Assembly: GCA_030040625.1 (NCBI GenBank) | Contig: JASHTI010000163.1 | Coordinates: 1 to 5,584, forward strand | Source: Thermoplasmata archaeon | GTDB taxonomy: Archaea; Thermoplasmatota; Thermoplasmata; Lutacidiplasmatales; UBA184 | Length of the DNA: 5,584 nt | Direction: 5' to 3' | In this document: in pieces, positions 1-4,692 of the stretch | Position numbering within the stretch: the stretch's first letter is position 1 | Layout of the letters: every line of letters starts with the position of its first letter | Made by a program: the position numbers and the translations under genes | The notes under the pieces: model-generated | What the model saw: the letters and a program-made list of their open reading frames with translations, nothing else | Told to the model about the DNA's origin: nothing | Database searches by the model: none

Positions 1-462
1 AAGGGGGGTCGGGCGCCGGGTCGCACGCGGCTGACGGCGCTCGGACGTCGCCTCCTCGCCGAGGGGGGCGGGCCGCGACCGACGGCGAACCGCTGGCGCG
101 GCCGCTTCCGAGCCGGCCGGCCCCCTCTCCTGGCGGTGGACGGCGGCGGGGAGCTGGCGATCGGGCGGGCCGGACGCGCCGGGACCGTCGCCTACGCCGA
201 GATCGATCCGGAGTCGGTGGTCGTCGGGCGGAGCCGGGTCCGGCTCTCGACCCGGAACGTCCTGCCCGCGACCGTCCGCACGGTGCGACGCCGGGCCGAC
301 GGCAACGCGACGCTCGTGGCCCGCTGGGGCCCACGGGAGGTGCGCGCGGCGATCACCTCCGCCTCCGTCGCCGAGCTCGGCCTCATCCCCGGACGCCGCG
401 TCTACCTCTACGTCAAGGCGACGGCGGTCCGGATCCGGCCGGTCCCCGGCGGGGATCGCTAG
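1..462 (+). CDS. ModE-like winged-helix/TOBE regulator (5' end missing)
   Basis: Probable molybdate- or tungstate-responsive transcription regulator. The frame is open to the window edge, so the true start lies upstream; the GTG at 136 would cut off conserved sequence. Codons 1-20 resemble the end of the LysR/ModE-type winged helix (Gly-rich wing, then RLTALGRRLLAE). A single TOBE/Mop domain follows from about codon 66 to 148. It carries the STRN motif (codons 83-86), an ITSAS segment with Thr119 and Ser122, and Lys139 in VKATAV. These match in kind and spacing the E. coli ModE oxyanion contacts as I recall them (Ser126, Arg128, Thr163, Ser166, Lys183), so ligand binding is probably intact. 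E. coli ModE has two TOBE domains; this protein has one. It is convergent with radA and overlaps it by 4 nt. The missing N-terminus leaves the DNA-binding half inferred; the alternative is the TOBE-containing end of another molybdate protein. Confidence 0.8.
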   Translation, partial: KGGRAPGRTRLTALGRRLLAEGGGPRPTANRWRGRFRAGRPPLLAVDGGGELAIGRAGRAGTVAYAEIDPESVVVGRSRVRLSTRNVLPATVRTVRRRADGNATLVARWGPREVRAAITSASVAELGLIPGRRVYLYVKATAVRIRPVPGGDR

Positions 463-1454
463 GCGTCGCGGACCCCTTCGGTCGAGAGCGAGAAGACCGC
501 CTCGCCCTCGGGGAGGTTCGGCGAGTCGATCAGGCGCGCGATCCGGCGCGGCGGCTTCGACTTGCGGAGGTAGACCCGGTACGTCGCGGCGTGGGCGACG
601 ATGTTGCCGCCGATCGGCCGCGTCGGGTCGCCGAAGAGGATGTCCGGCCGCGCCGAGACCTGGTTCGTGACGACGATCGCGGCGTTGTAGGTGTCGGCGA
701 AACGGAGCAGCTCGTGCAGGTGCTTGTTCAGCTGCTGCTGCCGCGGGGCGAGCTCGGCCCGGCCGACGTACTCCGAGCGGAAGTGCGAGGTGAGCGAATC
801 CACGACGAGCAGGCGGATCGGGTGCTCGCGGGCGAGCTCCTGCGCCTTGCCGACCAGGAGCATCTGGTGGTTCGAGTTGAACGCGCGGGCGACATGGATC
901 CGGCCCAGCGTCGTCTCCGGATCGATGCCGAGGCCCTTGGCCATATCGACGATCCGCTCGGGCCGGAACGTCGATTCCGTGTCGATGTAGACGACCTCGC
1001 CGTCCAGGCCCCCCTGGGCGGCCGGCTGCTGGACGTCGACGGCGATCTGGTGGCCGAGCTGGGTCTTGCCAGTCCCGAACTCGCCGCTGAACTCGGTGAT
1101 CGCCTGGGTCTCGACGCCGCCGCCGAGGAGCTCGTCGAGCGCCTTGGCGTTGGACGTGATCCGGCCGAGGTGCTTGCGGCGCTCCAGGACGGCGGCCCCG
1201 CTCTCGAAGCCGCCGACGTCCGCGCGCCGGCGCGCCTCGCCGATGATCTTCTGGGCGATCGCCGTCCCGATCTCCGCCGCCTCGGCGACGTCGCCGGGGG
1301 AGGCGACGGCGAGCTCCATCAGGTCGGTGTAGCCGGCCTCGCGCAGTTTCTCGGCGGTGGTCGCCCCGACCCCGGCGAGCTCCTCCAGCGGGACCTCCTC
1401 GCGAGGCTCCGCGGCCTCGCCCGCGGCGCCCGCCCGGGCCGTCGTCTTCGCCAT
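459..1454 (-). CDS. radA: DNA repair and recombination protein RadA
   Basis: Archaeal Rad51/RecA-family recombinase (331 aa), which forms ATP-dependent filaments on single-stranded DNA and catalyses strand exchange in homologous recombination. Residues 24-75 form the helix-hairpin-helix N-terminal domain (LAGVGATTAEKLREAG). A linker with GGF (81-83) matches the oligomerisation region. Walker A is GEFGTGKT (124-131), Walker B is LLVVD (215-219), and the DNA-binding L2 region with QVSARPDILFGDP (265-277) is followed by RPIGGN. The typical RadA tail (LPEGEA, 314-319) is present, so the protein is complete and of normal length. The ATG is supported by the start of the conserved region and by a TATA-like box 29 nt upstream with no Shine-Dalgarno. 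It lies 91 nt downstream of purC on the same strand but probably has its own promoter. Its TAG stop shares CTAG with the convergent ModE-like gene. Confidence 0.98.
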   Translation of the reverse strand: MAKTTARAGAAGEAAEPREEVPLEELAGVGATTAEKLREAGYTDLMELAVASPGDVAEAAEIGTAIAQKIIGEARRRADVGGFESGAAVLERRKHLGRITSNAKALDELLGGGVETQAITEFSGEFGTGKTQLGHQIAVDVQQPAAQGGLDGEVVYIDTESTFRPERIVDMAKGLGIDPETTLGRIHVARAFNSNHQMLLVGKAQELAREHPIRLLVVDSLTSHFRSEYVGRAELAPRQQQLNKHLHELLRFADTYNAAIVVTNQVSARPDILFGDPTRPIGGNIVAHAATYRVYLRKSKPPRRIARLIDSPNLPEGEAVFSLSTEGVRDA

Positions 1455-1467
1455 GACGGCGTTTCGA

Positions 1468-1477
1468 CCGGGCCCGG
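1468..1477. repeat. Perfect 10-bp palindrome in the radA promoter
   Basis: CCGGGCCCGG lies between the TATA-like box (1479-1488) and the radA ATG, centred 18-19 nt before the start. On its own a 10-bp palindrome is common at this GC content. It is listed because all four promoters in the window have one in the same interval. Function is unknown: operator, initiation-region element or chance. Confidence 0.35.
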
Positions 1478-1478
1478 G

Positions 1479-1488
1479 GAGATAAGGG
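1479..1488 (-). promoter_or_regulatory. Predicted radA promoter (TATA-like box)
   Basis: The minus strand reads CCCTTATCTC, the only AT-rich patch in the 91-nt gap between purC and radA. Its centre is 29 nt before the A of the ATG, which fits an archaeal TATA box serving a leaderless or nearly leaderless transcript. No Shine-Dalgarno lies upstream of radA. A purine-rich BRE is not obvious. Confidence 0.55.
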
Positions 1489-1545
1489 TGCGGGGAGAGG
1501 GCGTGGAACGGTGGGCGATGGCGGCGTTCCGGAGCGCCGGCCGCG

Positions 1546-2502
1546 CTACGTCCGGCGGTCCGTCGGGGCGAACGGCTCGCCGGTGAGCCGCTCGAAGACC
1601 GTCGTGTACAGCCGGCTCACCTCGTCGACGAGCAGCGGCGGCAGCGGCGGGATCGCCGGCTCCTCGGCGTGCGTCTCCCGGGCCTTCTGCAGGCGGTCGT
1701 GGTAGCCGCTCTGGCGGTAGTGCTGCCGGACGAACTCCTTGGAGAAGTCGACCTGGCGGCCCCGCTCGTAGGCGTCCTTGTCCCAGAAGCGGTCCTCGTC
1801 GGCGGTGCCGAACGTGTCGACGACCATCAGCGCGCCGTCGTCGGCGACGCCGAACTCCTTCTTGCCGTCGACGTGCAGGAGCCCGCGGGGCCCGATCTCC
1901 TCCTGCATCGCCCGGTCGATCTTCAGGATCGTCTCCTTCAGCTCGTCGAGCTGACGGCGGTCGATCGCCGCGAGCTCGAGCGCCTCGGGGATCTTCAGGA
2001 GGCGGTCGACCGGCTCGAGCTTGGTCGTCACCTCGAAGTGCGCCTCCGGCAGCTTCTGGCCGTAGGCGAGCGTCGTGCCCGCCGGGAAGCCGAGGTCGGC
2101 GGCGGCCGCCTTCCCCGCGCGGACGCGGTCCCAGAGCGAGCCGGCGAGGTAGTAGCGGACGATCAGCTCGAGCGGGACGAGGTAGCCCTTCGGCGACGCG
2201 CCGAGGCTCCGCGGGTTCGGCACGACCTGGACGCGGCGGACCCGCATCGCGGTCGGTCCGCTGAGGCGCAGGAAGTGGTGGCGGACGCCGAGGCGGCTGC
2301 ACCGCTCGAACCAGTGGGCCGCGGTCCGGCATAGCGTCTCCCCCTTGAACGGGATCTCGGTGGGGACGTGCTTGTCGAAGACCGAGATGTCGTTGGTGAA
2401 GCGGAACTCCAGCTCGGTCGGCGAGACCTCGTAGACCTCCTTGACCTTGCCGCGCCGCACGAACGTCGGCGCGGCCGGCGCGGACGCGGCCGGCTTCGGC
2501 AT
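1546..2502 (-). CDS. purC: SAICAR synthetase (PurC), divergent long form
   Basis: Phosphoribosylaminoimidazole-succinocarboxamide synthase (318 aa), a cytoplasmic enzyme that joins CAIR and aspartate using ATP in purine synthesis. Family landmarks appear in order: GKVKEVYE (18-25, ATP-binding entry), ISVFDKHVP (39-47), IPFKGE (50-55), VPLELIVRYYLAGS (109-122), TTKLE (159-163), VDGKKEFG (211-218) and DRFWD (237-241). Several differ from the common family pattern: SAFD is SVFD, RGY is RYY, TPSTK is EVTTK, DTKFEF is DGKKEF, and the acidic VDE before the SSRFW motif is VDTFG. It is longer than typical bacterial PurC (about 240 aa) and closer to the roughly 300-aa yeast form. Residues 1-13 are an Ala/Pro-rich leader. 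The ATG is supported by a TATA-like box 26-27 nt upstream. It is probably transcribed alone, 47 nt after the GNAT stop. Fold assignment is firm; full catalytic equivalence is likely but unproven. Confidence 0.9.
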   Translation of the reverse strand: MPKPAASAPAAPTFVRRGKVKEVYEVSPTELEFRFTNDISVFDKHVPTEIPFKGETLCRTAAHWFERCSRLGVRHHFLRLSGPTAMRVRRVQVVPNPRSLGASPKGYLVPLELIVRYYLAGSLWDRVRAGKAAAADLGFPAGTTLAYGQKLPEAHFEVTTKLEPVDRLLKIPEALELAAIDRRQLDELKETILKIDRAMQEEIGPRGLLHVDGKKEFGVADDGALMVVDTFGTADEDRFWDKDAYERGRQVDFSKEFVRQHYRQSGYHDRLQKARETHAEEPAIPPLPPLLVDEVSRLYTTVFERLTGEPFAPTDRRT

Positions 2503-2515
2503 GCCGGGCCGTGAG

Positions 2516-2527
2516 AGCCCGCGGGCT
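2516..2527. repeat. Perfect 12-bp palindrome in the purC promoter
   Basis: AGCCCGCGGGCT directly abuts and partly overlaps the purC TATA-like box and sits about 19-20 nt before the ATG (centre to start). In this position a bound dimeric protein would block TBP/TFB or RNA polymerase. The sequence differs from the palindromes at the other promoters, so a shared regulator is not implied. Confidence 0.4.
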
Positions 2528-2535
2528 TAACGTTC
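2526..2535 (-). promoter_or_regulatory. Predicted purC promoter (TATA-like box)
   Basis: The minus strand reads GAACGTTAAG. TTAA is centred 26-27 nt before the A of the purC ATG, the classic archaeal TATA distance for a leaderless mRNA. GCGAACG just upstream could serve as a BRE. It occupies most of the 47-nt gap after the GNAT gene, which argues that purC is not simply read through from the malic enzyme operon. Confidence 0.55.
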
Positions 2536-2549
2536 GCTGGGCCGACGCG

Positions 2550-3071
2550 CTACAGCGGCCGCGCGTGGATCGCGGTCATCGGCCGGAACCCTCGTTTGGC
2601 GTAGAACCGCCCTGCGATCTCGTTCTGCGCGGGGAACTCCGCGGTCACGACGCCCGCCCCCTTCGCCTTCAGCGCTCGGGACGCCTCCGCCAGGAGGTAC
2701 TCCCCGGCGCTGCGCCGGCGGTAGAGCGGCAGCAGGTAGATGTCGACGATGACCCCCTCCTGCTGGGGGACGTAGAACGGCCGCTCGCGCACGATGGCGC
2801 GGACGAAGCCGACGACCTTGTCGCGGTCGTTCCCCGCGCCCTCGGCGACGAGCAGGACCGCCTTCGGGTCCGCGACCTGGGCGCGGAGGATCTCGCCGGC
2901 GCGCGCGTCCGCGTCCTCCCGGACCTTGAGCAGCGGATCGAACTCCTCGTTCAGGCGCTTGAGCCGGAGCAGCAGCGGGACGATCGCGGCGACGTCGGCG
3001 TCGCGGGCCGGACGCACGTGGAGCGGCGGGCCCGCCGGGGCCGGGGGGGCGGCCGGCGGCTCGGCGGTCAC
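2550..3071 (-). CDS. GNAT-family N-acetyltransferase
   Basis: Acetyl-CoA-dependent acetyltransferase of the GNAT superfamily (173 aa); the acceptor is unknown. Residues 1-16 are a Pro/Ala-rich leader and the domain starts at LHVRPARDADVAAI (17-30). Strand beta4 and motif A are VIVDIYLLPLYRRRSAGEYLL (107-127), and motif B is N150-EIAGRFYAKRGFRPM (150-165), the usual N..A..FY...GF signature. The CoA pyrophosphate loop is RRRSAG where R/QxxGxG/A is usual, so the first Gly is Ser. The GTG start is chosen because it overlaps the malic enzyme stop as GTGA and has a perfect GGAGGT 7 nt upstream. A longer reading of this frame upstream of 3071 only shadows the malic enzyme in another frame. Co-translation suggests a functional link with the malic enzyme, but protein, peptide N-terminus and small-molecule substrates are all possible. 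Confidence 0.87.
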   Translation of the reverse strand: MTAEPPAAPPAPAGPPLHVRPARDADVAAIVPLLLRLKRLNEEFDPLLKVREDADARAGEILRAQVADPKAVLLVAEGAGNDRDKVVGFVRAIVRERPFYVPQQEGVIVDIYLLPLYRRRSAGEYLLAEASRALKAKGAGVVTAEFPAQNEIAGRFYAKRGFRPMTAIHARPL

Positions 3072-4510
3072 GCCCGGAACCTCCGCGGCTTGGCCGGCGC
3101 GCGGGGCATCGGTTCGGTGAGGCGCGCCCGGGCGAGCGCCCGGACCAGGCGGGCCGGCCGCGCCATCAGCTGGCGCGCCCGCTCCAGGAACTCGTCGTGG
3201 CTGTGGCGGCGTCGCGCGATCCCGAGGGCCACCGCCTGGGAGGCGACCGCGGCGGCGACGTGCGGGAAGACCTCCGCCTCCTCCATCGTCGGCAGGATGT
3301 GGTGGGGGCTCAAGCCCTTGCGCTCGGCGCCCCGGGCGAGCTCGCGGGCGGCGGCGAGCACGATCTCGTCCGGCATCGCGCGGGCCCGGGCGTCCAGGAC
3401 GCCCCGGAACACCGCCGGGAAGACCAGCGAGTTGTTGACCTGGTTCGGGAAGTCGCTCCGCCCGGTGGCGACGACCGCCGCCCCCGCGGCGCGGGCGACC
3501 TCCGGCCAGATCTCCGGCACCGGGTTCGCGAGCGCGAAGACGATCCCCTGCGGGGCCATCGCGCGGACGTGCTCCGGCCGCAGCGTGCCGGGGACCGGGG
3601 TCGAGGCGGCGACGATCACGTCGGCCCCCGCGACCGCCTCGGCGAGGCCGCCGGTGCGGCCCCCGCCGTTCGTCTTCAGCGCGAGCCGGTACTTCCAGGG
3701 GTGGCGGATCGACAGCTCGTCGACGTCGTCCCGCTCGGCGTCCAGGATGCCGTGCTGGTCGACCAGGCTGAGACGCTCCGGCGACTGGCCGAGCGCGAGC
3801 AGCAGCCGGGCCGTGGCGAGGTTCGCCGCCCCGGCTCCGAGGAGCACGGTGCGGATCTCGCGGACGTCGCGGCCGGTGACCGTTAGGGCGTTGACGAGCC
3901 CGGCGACGGTCGCCGCGGCGGTCCCGAGCTGGTCGTCGTGCCAGACCGGGATCTCCAGCCGCTGGGAGAGCTCCTCCAGGATCCCGAAGCACTTCGGCGA
4001 GGCGATGTCCTCGAGGTTGACGCCGCCGAACGCGGGCGCGATCGACTCGACGGCCGAGAGGAACGCGTCCGGGCTGCCGACCTGCACGGGCAGCGGGACC
4101 GCGTCCACGCCGCCGAGGAACTTGAACAGCAGCGCCTTCCCCTCCATCACGGGCAGCGCCGCGCGCGGCCCGATGTCCCCGAGCCCCAGGACCCGGGAGC
4201 CGTCGGTCACAATCGCGACGGTGTTCCAGCGTCCCGTCAGCTCGAAGGCGAGGTCCGGGTCGCGGTGGATCGCCCGCGAGACCTCGGCGATCCCCGGGGT
4301 GTACCACAGGGAGAAGTCGTGCAGGGAGCGGACCGGCACCTTCGGGACGGTCTCGACCTTGCCCGCGTAGAACCGCGCGAGCTCGACGGCCCGCTGGCCG
4401 AGCGCCTCGGTCTGGCCCTCGCGGAGCCGGTCGGCGGCGGCCTCGGAACGCGAGACCCGCCGTCGGGGGAGGCGGGCGGCCGGCGTCGGCGCGGGCGCGC
4501 TCTCGGCCAT
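3068..4510 (-). CDS. NAD(P)-dependent malic enzyme
   Basis: Oxidative decarboxylation of malate to pyruvate and CO2, feeding pyruvate and NAD(P)H to central metabolism; cytoplasmic. For the 480-aa version (ATG at 4510), landmarks are WYTPG with catalytic Tyr70 (69-73), MEGKALLFK with catalytic Lys125, NLEDI with metal ligands Glu167-Asp168, HDDQLGTA with Asp193, the Rossmann loop GAGAA (225-229), FALANPVPEI (325-334) and ATGRSDFPNQVNN (348-360). It lacks the phosphotransacetylase-like domain of E. coli MaeB. HDDQHGTA, usual in bacterial and archaeal forms, has Leu for His. An Ala/Pro/Arg-rich leader and a basic Arg-rich tail (about the last 30 residues) extend the core. An in-frame ATG at 4540 would add 10 residues, but the TATA-like box overlaps it, so 4510 fits better. 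It is first in an operon with the GNAT gene and divergent from the MetE-like gene. Cofactor preference cannot be read from sequence alone. Confidence 0.95.
   Translation of the reverse strand: MAESAPAPTPAARLPRRRVSRSEAAADRLREGQTEALGQRAVELARFYAGKVETVPKVPVRSLHDFSLWYTPGIAEVSRAIHRDPDLAFELTGRWNTVAIVTDGSRVLGLGDIGPRAALPVMEGKALLFKFLGGVDAVPLPVQVGSPDAFLSAVESIAPAFGGVNLEDIASPKCFGILEELSQRLEIPVWHDDQLGTAAATVAGLVNALTVTGRDVREIRTVLLGAGAANLATARLLLALGQSPERLSLVDQHGILDAERDDVDELSIRHPWKYRLALKTNGGGRTGGLAEAVAGADVIVAASTPVPGTLRPEHVRAMAPQGIVFALANPVPEIWPEVARAAGAAVVATGRSDFPNQVNNSLVFPAVFRGVLDARARAMPDEIVLAAARELARGAERKGLSPHHILPTMEEAEVFPHVAAAVASQAVALGIARRRHSHDEFLERARQLMARPARLVRALARARLTEPMPRAPAKPRRFRA
3079..3084 (-). promoter_or_regulatory. 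Shine-Dalgarno site of the GNAT gene
   Basis: The minus strand reads GGAGGT, 7 nt before the GTG at 3071 and inside the last codons of the malic enzyme. It is the only strong Shine-Dalgarno placed before a gene in the window and sits at the only operon-internal start. It fixes the GNAT start and supports translation coupled to the malic enzyme. Confidence 0.8.
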
Positions 4511-4514
4511 CCTT

Positions 4515-4528
4515 CCCGCTCGAGCGGG
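4515..4528. repeat. Perfect 14-bp palindrome in the malic enzyme promoter
   Basis: CCCGCTCGAGCGGG lies between the TATA-like box (4537-4548) and the ATG at 4510, over the expected transcription start. It is the longest perfect palindrome noted in the window. This placement suits an operator where a dimeric repressor would block initiation. If translation starts at 4540 instead, these bases are codons and the case weakens. Confidence 0.45.
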
Positions 4529-4536
4529 TCTCGGGC

Positions 4537-4548
4537 TCATTATCCTTT
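4537..4548 (-). promoter_or_regulatory. Predicted malic enzyme-GNAT operon promoter
   Basis: The minus strand reads AAAGGATAATGA, with GATAATG centred about 31 nt before the ATG at 4510, and CGCAAAG just upstream resembles a BRE. The spacing matches the radA and metE-like promoters and favours the 4510 start over the ATG at 4540, which lies within this box. Confidence 0.55.
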
Positions 4549-4590
4549 GCGGCGGAGGCGGTCCGTCGCGAACGCTGCCGTCGGGGGCGT

Positions 4591-4624
4591 CCGGCGCGTG
4601 CCGGGGCGCCGGCTTGTCCGGCGC
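4591..4624. repeat. Two adjacent inverted repeats
   Basis: CCGGC-GCGT-GCCGG (4591-4604) is followed directly by GCGCCGG-CTTGT-CCGGCGC (4606-4624), a 7-bp perfect stem with a 5-nt loop. There is no T-run beside either stem and no gene ends here, so they are not terminators of a visible gene. Each stem contains part of one TCCGGCGCG copy, so they could be composite operator sites. Confidence 0.35.
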
Positions 4625-4656
4625 GCAACGCCGTTGCCTTCGCCGCCGGGGCGCGG

Positions 4657-4665
4657 AGATTATGC
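4657..4665 (+). promoter_or_regulatory. Predicted promoter of the MetE-like gene
   Basis: AGATTATGC is the only AT-rich patch between 4640 and 4692, with TTAT centred about 31 nt before the ATG at 4693. GCGGAG upstream may act as a BRE. No convincing Shine-Dalgarno precedes the gene. Confidence 0.5.
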
Positions 4666-4675
4666 GGTCGACCGC
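4664..4675. repeat. Perfect 12-bp palindrome in the MetE-like gene promoter
   Basis: GCGGTCGACCGC starts at the downstream edge of the TATA-like box and ends 17 nt before the ATG. It shares the central TCGA with the malic enzyme palindrome 148 bp away, but the flanks differ. It is a possible operator. Confidence 0.4.
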
Positions 4676-4692
4676 TCCGGCGCGGGGCCACC

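Larger units (their letters stand above)
4561..4684 (+). repeat. Repeated TCCGGCGCG elements in the divergent intergenic region
   Basis: The 10-mer GTCCGGCGCG occurs at 4589-4598 and 4616-4625. GTCCGTCGCG (one mismatch) is at 4561-4570 and CTCCGGCGCG (one mismatch) at 4675-4684. Start-to-start spacings are 28, 27 and 59 nt. One further TCCGGCGCG lies within radA coding sequence (542-550), so the word is not unique to this region. It may be a set of protein-binding sites for the divergent promoters; GC bias is the alternative. Confidence 0.4.

Noticed and set aside
136..462. GTG at 136 as the start of a small stand-alone TOBE (molbindin) protein
   Set aside because: The frame continues open to position 1 and the upstream codons resemble the end of a ModE winged helix, so the gene is more likely truncated by the window.
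1522..1537. Near-palindrome downstream of purC as a terminator
   Set aside because: One mismatch, no loop and no T-run on the purC strand, so no support for termination.
591..1586. Long plus-strand open frame opposite radA
   Set aside because: Antisense shadow of radA, low-complexity Arg/Asp/Val-rich with no domain; long open frames are expected in very GC-rich DNA.
1319..2332. Second long minus-strand frame across purC and radA
   Set aside because: Arg/Pro/Gly-rich frame-shifted reading of purC that runs through the radA promoter; the real frames carry all family motifs.
3043..3049. Run of seven G near the GNAT start as a possible phase-variation tract
   Set aside because: Such runs are expected in Pro/Gly-rich coding at this GC content, and nothing else suggests slippage.
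2511..4370. Long plus-strand open frame opposite GNAT and malic enzyme
   Set aside because: Crosses two well-supported genes on the other strand and has Arg/Ser/Ala-rich sequence with no recognisable motif.
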